From: Ruegeria marina
GTDB lineage: Bacteria > Pseudomonadota > Alphaproteobacteria > Rhodobacterales > Rhodobacteraceae
Direction of reading: 5' to 3'
Assembly: GCF_900101475.1 (NCBI RefSeq)
Contig: NZ_FMZV01000001.1
Span: 62,001 to 126,000, forward strand
Length of the DNA stretch: 64,000 bases
Shown: positions 1 to 10,300 of the stretch, piece by piece
How positions within the stretch are numbered: position 1 is the stretch's first letter
Layout of the letters: the number at the start of each line of letters is the position of its first letter
Made by a program: the position numbers and the translations under genes
Notes under the pieces: generated by a model
The model's input: the letters and a program-made list of their open reading frames with translations, nothing else
Told to the model about the DNA's origin: nothing
The model's database searches: none

Positions 1-2
1 CA

Positions 3-1106
3 GCCGAACCGGCGGAGCGGCAGTCCGAAGTCGTGTCGCGGTTGCGGGAGATCTGGTCGGAGGTTCTGGCCTTGCCGGCCGAAAAGGTTACGGGCAACTT
101 CTTCGATCTCGGAGGGTATTCGGTTCTGGCGTTGCGGATGCTGTCAAAGGTCGGCGAATGCTTTGGGGTGCGCCCAAGCCTTAATGCCTTTCTGGCCGAG
201 CCGACAGTCGAGGGCCTTGCGGCTCTGCTGGAAAAAGCGCAGCCGCTGGCCGCTCCGCAAAAGGCCCTGGAGTCGCAACCGGGCGCGATCTGGGATCTGT
301 TCGAGTTGCGGAAGTCTTCGACCGGGGCGCCGGTGCTGATCACGGTGAATCAGCCGTTCATGTATCAGGCCCTGGCGCGTCAGATGACATCGGATTGCGC
401 GGTGGCAAGCCTGAACGTGCCGGGGATGGCCCAGTTGAACACGCTGGAACAGGCGGGCTTTGACAAGGCGGTCGACGAGGCGCTTTCGCCTGTTCTCGAA
501 CGCTATTCCGGGCGGCCCTTGATGCTGTGCGGGCTCTGCGTGGATGGTCGGGTGGCGCTTCGGCTTGCACAAAGGCTGAAGGACAAGGGGCAGACCGTTT
601 CATGCGTAGCGATGATCGATACCTGGGCGCCCGGCGCGATCAAGGCGTTTTCTGCCTTCGAGCGGGGGCTTGACCGGTGGCGGATCCGGCTGAGGCGGCT
701 GCGCTACTATCTGGGCCTGCGGCGGCAGGGCGAGATCGGCTGGGGCGATGTCCTGCGGCAGAATGATTTCGCGGCCAAGCTGCTTTCCATGTTCAGCCGG
801 TCGCCGGCAAAGGATGAAACCGCAATTCTGGTCGATGCGACGGTCGACCGCCTGGTTGAACAGACCAAGGCCTATACATTCGCGCACTATGACGGCGAGG
901 TCGCGCTTTTCGTGACCCGCTCGCAGGGGATGGTCCCGCGCGATGGGGTCCTCGGCTGGTCTGACCTGCTGTTGCCGGATGTGGCGGTCTTCCCCGTCAA
1001 CGGCTGGCACGGGGATGCCTTGATGCGGTCGGGTTTCGGGCGGATCATCGGGGTCCTTGATGTCAAGGCTGCAAGGTTGAACGCGGTCCGAACTTCGGAT
1101 GAGTGA
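3..1106 (+). CDS. NRPS C-terminal fragment: peptidyl carrier protein + thioesterase (5' truncated by window edge)
   Basis: The frame is open to the left edge, so the true start lies outside the window; a GTG at 33 is probably internal. Counted from that GTG, residues 1-70 form a carrier domain with the phosphopantetheine motif DLGGYS (Ser30). The rest resembles a type I thioesterase of alpha/beta-hydrolase fold. Its nucleophile elbow reads GLCVDG, placing Cys169 where most family members have Ser, and GWHGDAL near the end supplies the likely catalytic His. Such domains release or cyclise a thioester-bound peptide or polyketide. Its last 8 bases overlap the next gene, so it is translationally coupled to a glycan-related gene and a glycosidase. 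The convergent megasynthase at 4318-14265 has no thioesterase, so this protein could be its release partner, which is inference. It may be the tail of a larger NRPS or a stand-alone PCP-TE. Confidence 0.82.
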   Translation, partial: AEPAERQSEVVSRLREIWSEVLALPAEKVTGNFFDLGGYSVLALRMLSKVGECFGVRPSLNAFLAEPTVEGLAALLEKAQPLAAPQKALESQPGAIWDLFELRKSSTGAPVLITVNQPFMYQALARQMTSDCAVASLNVPGMAQLNTLEQAGFDKAVDEALSPVLERYSGRPLMLCGLCVDGRVALRLAQRLKDKGQTVSCVAMIDTWAPGAIKAFSAFERGLDRWRIRLRRLRYYLGLRRQGEIGWGDVLRQNDFAAKLLSMFSRSPAKDETAILVDATVDRLVEQTKAYTFAHYDGEVALFVTRSQGMVPRDGVLGWSDLLLPDVAVFPVNGWHGDALMRSGFGRIIGVLDVKAARLNAVRTSDE

Positions 1107-2658
1107 TCCCCTACATCCGCCCTTGCGGATTGTGCTGGTTGTCGATGCGCTGCACGATCTGACTGATGCCGAGGCGCTGTTGATCGACCGGTTGAGCGCG
1201 GACCCGAAGGTCGTGATTTGTGGGCGGATCGCCGGTACGGCTGGCCAGCGGGCTGACCCGCTGCCCATCAGTTTGCGTGGCTTTCTGGGTCTTGAACGGT
1301 TTGTCGTCGGCCGCCGGATTCTTCCCTATGACACCCGGAAGGCTGTGCGCTTGATGGCGGGCTTGCCCGAGGTCGCGCCAGATGCCGGGTCAGGGGCCTT
1401 CGACCTGGCGCTGGTGCTCGGTGCGAAGCGACTGGCGGCCGAGCAGCTTGCACTGGCCCGGTTCGGGGAATGGATGCTGTCCTATGGCGGGGCTGCTGAT
1501 CCAGGCTGGATCTGGACTGTGCCGGACTTGCGCGCGAAACCCCGCGTCGAGGTCGAAATCACGCAGCGGCACAGCGCGTCTCCCGCGCCGGTCACGATCC
1601 GGCGGACAAGCTACAACCCCAAGCCCGGTGCGGTTCTGACCGGAGCTTTCGTTGCGGAAAAATCGGTTCTGTTCCTGCATCATGCCTTGAGCGAACTTGC
1701 CGACAGGCGTGCCGTTCCGCAGGGTTCCGGGACACCCCTGATCGCGCCGGCGCCACCGGCTCTCGGGGATGTACTGTCTTATGCAGGCGCCTTTGCCCGC
1801 ACTTCTTTCCGCAAGTTTTCCGAACGGATACGTGAGCGCCAAAACCGGGCGCGCCAGTTCTGGCGCGTTGCCCATGGCACAGGGTCCGTGACCGCGATCA
1901 ACCCGATGGAGGCGGCGGATCTGCCGGACCGCAGGCAGATCATGGCGGATCCTTTCCTTTTCGAACATCAGGGAGAGCTGTGGGTCTTTTACGAGGCGAT
2001 GAGCGGCGGCGGGGGCAACGGTTGGATCGAGGCGGCCCGGCTTCTGCCAGGAGGCACCGGGCCTTCGGTTACGGCCTTGACGCGCCCCTATCACCTGTCT
2101 TTTCCTTTCGTGTTTTCCGAAGGTTCTGACATCTTCATGATCCCTGAAACGCAGCAGTCCCGCCGTCTCGAGGTTTGGAGGGCGACCGATTTCCCTACCG
2201 AATGGGTTTTGCATGCGACCGCTTTCGAGGGGCAGTACCTGGCTGAATCGAGCCTTTTTCGCGACGATCACGGGCAATGGTGGCTGTTGACGAACCTGTC
2301 CGATCATTACGCGTTCCAGGACCATTCCAGCGAACTCTACCTTTTTGCCGTCGATGGTCCTGATCTGAACTCGATCTCCCCACATCCTAAGAACCCGGTC
2401 GTTTTCGGGGCTGATCTGGCCCGCAACGCCGGGGCCATCATCCGGCACCGGGGGCGCTTGTACCGGCCCTCGCAGAACAACAGCTTTGGCGTCTATGGTT
2501 ATGGCCTGAACCTGATGGAAGTCCTTCGTCTCGATGGCGAGGGCTATGAGGAGCGTCTGGCATGGCAACTGACCCCCAAGGACAAACCGGGCAGTCTGGC
2601 GCTGCATCATCTGAGCGTGGTCGGAGACCAGTATGTTTTCGACTGGTGCGGCGAATGA
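1099..2658 (+). CDS. Polysaccharide-associated protein with C-terminal five-bladed-propeller-like (GINT1-N / formyltransferase-linked) domain
   Basis: This 519-residue protein has no signal peptide. Residues 1-215 begin with a Rossmann-like strand (LRIVLVVDALH) and look like the N-terminal region often fused to such proteins. Residues 285-515 contain repeated blades with motifs DPFLFEHQGELWVFYEA, IFMIPET and SSLFRDDHGQWWLLTN. These resemble the glycosidase-like propeller of the glucosamine inositolphosphorylceramide transferase N-terminal family, seen in bacterial glycan clusters beside formyl- or glycosyltransferases. The biochemical role of that family in bacteria is not settled, and this family call is from memory of the motifs. 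The gene overlaps the upstream PCP-TE gene by 8 bases and the downstream glycosidase by 4 (ATGA), so all three form one operon. A role in assembling or modifying the exopolysaccharide or a glycosylated NRPS product is inferred from this position. Confidence 0.6.
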   Translation: MSDPLHPPLRIVLVVDALHDLTDAEALLIDRLSADPKVVICGRIAGTAGQRADPLPISLRGFLGLERFVVGRRILPYDTRKAVRLMAGLPEVAPDAGSGAFDLALVLGAKRLAAEQLALARFGEWMLSYGGAADPGWIWTVPDLRAKPRVEVEITQRHSASPAPVTIRRTSYNPKPGAVLTGAFVAEKSVLFLHHALSELADRRAVPQGSGTPLIAPAPPALGDVLSYAGAFARTSFRKFSERIRERQNRARQFWRVAHGTGSVTAINPMEAADLPDRRQIMADPFLFEHQGELWVFYEAMSGGGGNGWIEAARLLPGGTGPSVTALTRPYHLSFPFVFSEGSDIFMIPETQQSRRLEVWRATDFPTEWVLHATAFEGQYLAESSLFRDDHGQWWLLTNLSDHYAFQDHSSELYLFAVDGPDLNSISPHPKNPVVFGADLARNAGAIIRHRGRLYRPSQNNSFGVYGYGLNLMEVLRLDGEGYEERLAWQLTPKDKPGSLALHHLSVVGDQYVFDWCGE

Positions 2659-4298
2659 AGGCCGCAAGCGCAATCCTTGCCGGTCTGGCGATGACGCTGG
2701 GGGGAGCGGCCCCGGCCGAAGAGCCAGCGCCAGGTTTCGTTCTTGGTGTGCAGACACATTTTCAGCAGGGCTGGCCGACGCGGCTGATCGGCGAGGCCAA
2801 GCGGCTGGGCGCTCCGGCGGTACGTGACGAACTGAGTTGGTCGCGGGTGGAGGAGGTGAAGGGTTTCTACGACTTTTCCGAGGCTGACCATTACATGAGG
2901 CCGCTGATCGAAATCGGTCTTACGCCCCTGATCGTCATGACCGATGATAACCGGCATTATGACTACGGCAAGACGCCGTATTCGGAGGATGGCATCGCCG
3001 GTCTGGCAGGCTACATCAGCGCCATTTTCGCACATTACGGAGTGGGCAACATCCAGATCGAGATCGGAAACGAGGTGAATTCCGATGATTTCGTCTCGGG
3101 CCCTTTCGTGCGCGACAAGCCAGGCAAACTTGCCGAAACGGTCCGGGCGGTGAGCGACAGGCTGGACCGGGACCATCCGGATGCGCAAATCATCTGCACC
3201 GGGCTGAACACCATCGCCATGGGCTTTCTTCGCGCGTTCTTTCAAAAGGGCGGGTTGCAGGCTTGTGACGGCATATCGGTGCATCCCTATCGTGACAATC
3301 CCGACACGGTCATGATGGAGTTGGACCGGTTGAAGGATCTGATGCGGGAATTCGGCGGTGAAAAGCCGATCCATGTGACCGAGTTTGGAAAATGGTTCGA
3401 CGATGCCGGGGAAGCGCCGGACTATATGGTCAAGATGGTCGCCCAGATGGCTGCGGTGGGTGTGCGCGAGGCCTACTGGTACGCGCTGATAGACGAACCA
3501 TGGTGGCCGAACATGGGGCTGCTGGAGAAGGATGGCGTAACTGCGAAACCCGCGGAGGATGCCTTTCTCCTGCTGCAATCGCGGCTCTTGCCGCTGGGGC
3601 CTGTGAGGTCACGCAGCGATGTGCCGACGGTGCGGCTGTTCGAGTTCGGTACAGGCGGGAGGGGCTTTGTTGCATGGGGCAGCGGCGCGCGGCTGCATGT
3701 CGAGGGGCAGGCAGACTATGTCGATACGCGGGGCAGGCCCATCGCGCCCGTGGCGCAGCTTTCGGACAGGCCGGTCATCCTGTTCGGAGAGGGGCTTCGG
3801 GTTTCGGTCGAGGATCCGCAAGTGGTCGCAGACACCAAGTATCAGTTCAGCCAACCGCCCTGGAGCTATCTTGCCCTGCTTCCGTGGGGCGAGTTGACGA
3901 CGCTCGAGATGATGGACTGGAACTGGACCAGTTATCGCGGTGCGCCTGATCTGAGGCCCCTGCAAATCGGCGACAAATGGATCACCACGGCCCGGTTTCA
4001 AGGCGAACCCTATCACGCCATTGAACGCTTCACCGCGCCCAGGGGAGGCGCCTATCGTGTCGAGGGGTGGTGGCAGGCTTCACCCAAGACCGAGCGTTCA
4101 CGGTTGATCATCCGCCACAATGGCGAGGTGGTGCTGGACGTACCCAAGATCACACCAGAGCGGTTTTCGCTGGGCGGCCTGTCGGTGATGCTCGATGCCG
4201 GGGACACTCTGGATTTCGAATTGGCGCCCACGGGTCCGGACGGGGACGGATCGGTACAGCGCCGCATTCGGGTGTTTGGCCCGCCCTCATCCGGTTGA
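2655..4298 (+). CDS. Secreted clan GH-A glycoside hydrolase (GH39-like)
   Basis: The start is placed at ATG 2655, in an ATGA overlap with the previous gene, because a clear signal peptide follows (MKAASAILAGLAMTLGGAAPAEE); 547 residues. The N-terminal ~340 residues form a TIM-barrel glycosidase: IEIGNEVN carries the acid/base Glu after Asn, and HVTEFGKWF carries the candidate nucleophile Glu, the two-glutamate pattern of clan GH-A. It resembles GH39-type enzymes and periplasmic glycosidases such as PslG that are encoded in exopolysaccharide operons. The C-terminal ~200 residues look beta-rich and could be an accessory or carbohydrate-binding domain. Periplasmic trimming or release of the locus polysaccharide is the likely role. 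The stop codon lies inside the hairpin shared with the convergent megasynthase. The exact GH family is uncertain. Confidence 0.82.
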   Translation: MKAASAILAGLAMTLGGAAPAEEPAPGFVLGVQTHFQQGWPTRLIGEAKRLGAPAVRDELSWSRVEEVKGFYDFSEADHYMRPLIEIGLTPLIVMTDDNRHYDYGKTPYSEDGIAGLAGYISAIFAHYGVGNIQIEIGNEVNSDDFVSGPFVRDKPGKLAETVRAVSDRLDRDHPDAQIICTGLNTIAMGFLRAFFQKGGLQACDGISVHPYRDNPDTVMMELDRLKDLMREFGGEKPIHVTEFGKWFDDAGEAPDYMVKMVAQMAAVGVREAYWYALIDEPWWPNMGLLEKDGVTAKPAEDAFLLLQSRLLPLGPVRSRSDVPTVRLFEFGTGGRGFVAWGSGARLHVEGQADYVDTRGRPIAPVAQLSDRPVILFGEGLRVSVEDPQVVADTKYQFSQPPWSYLALLPWGELTTLEMMDWNWTSYRGAPDLRPLQIGDKWITTARFQGEPYHAIERFTAPRGGAYRVEGWWQASPKTERSRLIIRHNGEVVLDVPKITPERFSLGGLSVMLDAGDTLDFELAPTGPDGDGSVQRRIRVFGPPSSG

Positions 4299-4306
4299 GG
4301 GCGGGC
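4279..4306. terminator. Bidirectional hairpin between convergent glycosidase and NRPS-PKS genes
   Basis: A perfect 11-bp inverted repeat (4279-4289 against 4296-4306, arm GCCCGCCCTCA) encloses a 6-base loop. It includes the stop codon of the plus-strand glycosidase and ends 11 bases before the stop of the minus-strand megasynthase. No T-tract follows on either side, so it may act as a stable barrier or 3'-end stabiliser rather than a classical intrinsic terminator. Confidence 0.65.
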
Positions 4307-4317
4307 ACGTAGCAGGT

Positions 4318-7300
4318 TCAGTTCGCCGCCGGCCGGGCCGTCCGGCGATAGGATTTCAGCGACGGCTTCTTCGGCCCGCCGGTTTCTCCTTCGTTGCTGT
4401 CCGCGAATGCCGCCAGCCGCGCAATCGACGGGTATTGCAGCAAGTGGCGAGCTTCGAGGTTCAGGCCAGCATCGATCAGCCGTGCCGCGATGCGGAACAC
4501 GGTGAGCGAGTCCGCTCCCAGCGAGAACAACGTCTGAGAGGTGCTGACCTTGTCGAGTCCAAGCACTTCTCTCCAGATCTCTGCCATCTTGGTTTCGGTC
4601 GGTGTTTTCGGGTCCGTATGGAGCGCCGTCACCGTCGCCGAGACCTCGGGGTCGGGCAGGGCCTTCCGGTCAAGTTTGCCATTTGCCGTTTGCGGCAAGG
4701 TGCTGAGAAACACCCAGGCCGAAGGTACCATATAGCCCGGAAGCCTTTCGGACAGGTATTGGGCAAGGGCATCTGGTCCGGGGTCGCGTCCGGCTTCGGC
4801 GACGACATAGCCGACCAGTTGTTGGTCGCCCCGTGGCGAGGGTTTCAGGGCGACAGCCGCCAGCTTGACATTGGCATGCGCGCGCAAGGCGGCTTCGACT
4901 TCGCCCAGTTCGATACGGAACCCTCTGAGCTTGATCTGGCCATCATTGCGGCCGAGCACCTGGATCGACCCATCTGGCAAGCGTCGGGCCAGGTCACCGG
5001 TCTTGTAGAGTGTTTCGGTCTTGCCGTTCACCGTCACCTGGCGGAAGGCCTCGGCTGTCAGGTCCGGGCGGCGGAAATAGCCCTTTGCAAGACCGGCCCC
5101 ACCAATGTTGAGTTCGCCAATGGCGCCAATGGGAAGCAGGCGGTTCTGCGGGTCGAGAACATGCAGCGAGGTATTTGCGATCGGATGTCCTATGGTGACA
5201 GGCGCTTCGGGTTCGATCCGCGCAATAGCCGACCAGATCGTGGTTTCGGTCGGGCCATAGACATTCCAGACTGCGCCGCCGCCAGCCGTCAGCTTGCCGG
5301 CAAGATCGGCGGGCAGGGGTTCCCCCCCGGCCAGCATGGTGAATCCCGGCGTGGGGGTGAAACCGGCCTCGAGCATCATCTGCCAGAGGGTCGGAGTGGC
5401 CTGCATATGGGTGATGTCGCCCATCTTCAGGCGATTGACCAGCCGGAAGCCATCCAGCACGTCCTCATGCGACGCAATTACAGTCCGGCCGCCCTGGATC
5501 AGTGGCAGGAATATCTCGAGCACCGAGATGTCGAACATCGTCGTCGTGACCGCCAGGAGAACATCGTTCTGGCCGAACCCGGGTTCTCGTGCCATCGAGG
5601 TCAGAAGGTTGACGACAGAGCGATGGCTGATCTCGACCCCTTTTGGTGTTCCGGTCGAGCCTGAGGTGAACATCACATAGGCCGTGGCATCGCCACCAAC
5701 CTTGACGGGCGCGGGCGCGCCGCCGGTATCGAGCGAGTGCAGCGGGATCGCGGGAAGATCGAGCCCTGCTGCGAATTCCGGCATGCCAGGCTGATCGTGG
5801 ACAATGCCTGACACGTCGGCATTTTCCAGGATCATGCGCAGCCTGGCCATGGGCTGGGACGGGTCTATCGGAACATAGGCGTTTCCGGATTTCATCACGC
5901 CCAGCAAAGCGGCCACGCAGTCTGTCGAACGCGGAAGGGCAACTGCGATACGTCCGCCCGGGGCAAGGTCCAGATCCTGGATGGCCTTCGCCATGGCGTC
6001 GCTTCGCTCCGCCAGCTGCCGATAGGTCATCTGCTGGACGCCGCATTCCAGCGCCACCTTGTCGGGTCGTTCGGCGGTGCGCTGGCCAATCAGCTGATGC
6101 ACGGTCTGGACGGTTGGCAGGTCCTGTGTGGTTCGGTTCGTTGCTTCGGCAATCCACGCGGCCTGATCGGCTGTTAGAACGGACAGATCCGCCAAGGGCC
6201 GGCCTGTATCGGCCGCGATTTCGGACAGGACGGTTTCCAGATGCCCGATCCAGCGCTGAACGGTTTCCGCATCGAAGACATCTGAGTTGTAGTCCACATC
6301 AACGCGCAGACCGTCGCGGCGCTCGACGATGTTGAAGAACAGGTCGAAATTCACCGCCGTCTTCGGGTTCGGCGCGACGGTCATCCGCACCGGGCCCATC
6401 TCGACACTTTCGCTCAGCCGTTCCAGGTTGAACTGGATCTCGGTCAGCGGAAGGCGGTTGAGCGACCGTTCGACATTCAGATCCCGGACCAGGGTGCCAT
6501 AGGTATAATCCTGATGATCGAAGGCGTTCATCACCTGATCGCTCACATGGCTGAGGTGATCCGCAATCGATCCGCCTTCAGTCTGTTTTGCCCGGATCGG
6601 AAGGAAGTTGACGCAATGCCCGACCATATCGCTGTTTTCAAGCAGGGCCTGGCCGCCCGTCGGAACGCCCAGCACGATATCGTCCGAGCCGCTGAGCCGG
6701 CTCATGACGATTTGCAGCCCGGCAAACAGCGTGGTGAACAGCGTGCAGCCCAGCGATGCGCCGGCCTTGCGGGCTGCGCGCATCACATCGCCCGGAATAT
6801 GCGCCGTGCATGTCGCGCCGTGATAGGTCTTCAGGGCTGGCCGGGGCCGATCGGTGGGAAGCTCGGGCAGGTCAGGGACATCCGCATATTGCGCGCGCCA
6901 GAAGTCGCGGGTTTCGACCGAGGGTTCGACGCCGGATTTGCGCTTGGCCAAGGCAGCGAAAGAAGGGGCCGGGGGCAGGTTGGCCGGGGTTCCGTCAACC
7001 TCCTGACGATAGAGGGCGGCAAGTTCCCTGGACAGCACGTTGTAAGACCAGCCGTCGCACACGATGTGATGTGCATTGATAACCAGAACATGGTCTTCGA
7101 CAGAACGTCGCACCAGGAAGGCGCGGAAAGGCGGGCCGGAAACGATGTCGATCTCGGTGGCCGAATCCTCCTCCAGAAGCTGCCGCAGCGCCGCTTCGGG
7201 ATCGTCCTCGCCGCTCAGGTCGTGTAGTGCGAGCGGTAGAGTAAAGGGTTCGAGGATATCGAAGGTTTCGCCATTTCGCGCAAAGACCTGCCGCAGCCCG

Positions 7301-10300
7301 TCATGGCGTGCGATCAGGGTATCGAACGCGGTCTGAAGCGCTTTGGTATCCAGAGGCCCGCGCAAGTCGAAGGACGCGCTTTCGTTGAAGCTGCACGATG
7401 CAGCGGCACCTTGCTGGCTCGTCATCCAGATTTCACGCTGTGCCTCGGTCAGCGGGATGTCTGTTGTTGGCGGAGTTTCCCGCTGAACGGGGGCCATTGC
7501 GGCTGGTCGTGCCACGGTTGCCGTTTCGGACGGCTGGCCGGAGGCCAGAATGCCCACGCTGCGCAGCGCGTCGATGGATTGCTCGAACACCTCGACCACT
7601 CTCTGATAATCGGCCGGGGCATGGGCGGTTGTGAAGATGCAGGGATAGCCGATCTGAACGTGAATGCCTGCAGATCGCATCAGTGGGAAAAGCAGCGCGG
7701 CATTGGCGTCATGGTCGGTCACATGCGGGACGAACCAGCTCGAATAGGTCTCGATCATGGCGGGAAGGCCACGCGCGGCAAGGACGGCGTTCATCTTGGC
7801 GACGGCCTCGGCAGTGCGGTTCGCGGTTTCGGTCCAGAGCGCATCGCCATGGTTTTCGAGATATTCGAGTGTTGCGTCGACTGCGGCGACAACCAGCGGG
7901 TGCCGCACGAAGGTTCCGGCAAAGAAAGTCGGCATCGCTTCGGGAACCGAGTCATCGCCGAATTGCCACATGCCGCCGTCGAGGGCATCCATGAACCGGG
8001 CCGAACCGGCAAGCATGCCGATGGGCATGCCGCCTCCGACAACCTTGCCATAAGTCGCCATATCGCCCTGGATATCCCAAACGCCCTGCATGCCGCGTGG
8101 CCCGACCCGGAAGCCGGTCACGACCTCGTCAAAGACCAGGGCCGCGCCCCCGTCGCGCGTGATTTCGCGGAGAGCCAGAACGAAGTCGCGCGGGCGCAGG
8201 TCTGGGTGGCGGCTTTGGACCGGTTCGACCACGACGCCTGCGACACTTGCGATATTCGCGCGGATCCAGTCAAGACTGGCCTGGCTGTCGTAGGGCAGGA
8301 CCACCATGTTCGACAGGCTTGATCGCGGAATGCCGGGGGCAATCGGGAGGGCGGCGGGCTCTCCCGTGCCTTTCTTGCCCTTGACGAGTACCTCGTCGAA
8401 CTGGCCGTGATAGTCGTTGGAAAAGACGACGATCTTTTCCCGACCGGTTACGGTGCGGGCCACCCGCATGGCGGCCATGACTGCCTCGGAACCGGTGTTG
8501 CAGAAGGTCGCGCGTTCGTGACCCACGAACCTGGCGAACCGTTCGGCGACCGGGCCTGCATTATCGCTCTGCGGACCGATGGCAAAACCGCGTTCCATCT
8601 GGCGGGTGATGGCCTCGATCAGGAAATCCGGCGAATGGCCGAAAGCGGTCTGGCCGAAGCCGTTGACCAGATCGATGTATTCGTTGCCGTCTATGTCCCA
8701 GAGGCGGGCGCCCTTGGAGCGTTCGCATACCACGGGAAAGACCAGTTCCTTCCATTCCGCACGGAAGCCGGAAGCGGTTCTGGGGTCGGCCAGGACATGG
8801 CGGTATTTCTGTACATAAGCCTTTGATTTCGGGCTGCGTTCGCTGTAGCGCCTTGCCAGATCCTGGGCAAAAACCAGCTGTTCCGGCGTCAGATCTCCGC
8901 CTGCGGCGTTGGTGGCCCGTCCGATCGAGAAGACGCGTTTGGGCGCGGGCTTGTCCTGGGCGCTTTCCTCGGGCGCTTGGTCCTGCTGCTGGGCCGGGGC
9001 CGGTATTGCGGCAGGCATCGCGGCAGGTGCAGCGGCGGGCTGCGCCGGTGTCGGCGAGGCGGCGAATTGCGCCGGGCTGACCGTCGCCTGAACGCCGCCG
9101 GAAAGCGCCGAAATCTGTTGCGAGATGATCTGCTGCATCGTCGCAAGCTGCATCTGCATAAGCGAGGCGACCGAACCATCCGCGGGCAGGGGCGTCGACG
9201 TCGCGGCGGGGGCAGGCACGGCGACGCCGGCCTGCTCGGGTAGGGGCGCCTGCTGTGCGGGCTGGGCCACCGGCTGGGCTGCTTCCGCGACGGCGGCAGG
9301 CTCGGGCGGAAGGTTCTCGTCCAGATAGGCGGCCACGGCGTTGGTTGTCGGGTAATTGGCCAGCAACTGGCGGAAGGTCAGGTCAACGCCGTAATCCGCT
9401 GTGAGTTTCTGGCTGACCTGTCCAAGAAACAGCGAGTCGAAACCGAGATCGAGGAAGGAAACGTCGGCATCCTCGGGCGAAAGGTCCTCGCCGGATATGT
9501 CGCTCAGCATGGCGAGAAGTTCGGCCGCGAGCCGCGGTTTGCGGTCGGCAGTCGGGGCAGGGGCAGGGGCAGCAGTGGCCATCGGAGGCACCTCGGAGGA
9601 AATGGATTGGGTCGTTGCAATGGCGGAGGCCGGGAGAGCGGCGTCCGGAACGGATTGTTCTGTCACGGCTTCGGCGCCGGGGCGGGGCGGCTCGATCCAA
9701 TGCAGTTTGCGTTGGAATGCATATGTGGGCAGCGGCACCCGCCGGGTTCCGCGCGGACCAAGTTTGCGCCAGTCTACCTGGCCGCCGGCGCACCAGATCT
9801 GACCGAAGCCCTTTGCCATTGAAATGTCGTCGCTTTCGGTGCGGGTGTGGTCCGGAAGGGACTGGACGATCGCCACCTCCGCGTCGCGCGGCAGGGTTTG
9901 CCTTGCAAAGGCCGACAGGGTGTTTCCTGCCCCGACTTCCAGAAGAATGGCTGGGGTCTCCGCGGTCAGGGTGCTGACGGCATCCTGAAAATTGACCGTC
10001 GCGCGGGCTTGATGCGCCCAATAGGATGGATCGGTGCATTCGGCATCCGTGATCCATTTCCCCGTCACGCAACTGACATAAGGAATGCCGGCCGGGTTGA
10101 GGCGGACCCCGGACAGGGCTGTTGCCAGGGCGGAACAGACAGGGTCCATCATGTTCGAATGGAACGCATGCGAGGTGTGCAGGCGCGAGCAGGCAATGCC
10201 TGCTGCCTTGAGCCGTCCTTCCATCCGGTCGATCGCGTCGAAACCGCCGGCCAGCACATTCAGTTGCGGCGCGTTTCGGGCCGCGATATCGACGCTGCCG

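Noticed and set aside
9000-9330. Ala/Pro/Gln-rich stretch looking like a DNA repeat
   Set aside because: It is the flexible linker between the ACP and the aminotransferase; there is no exact unit repeat at DNA level.
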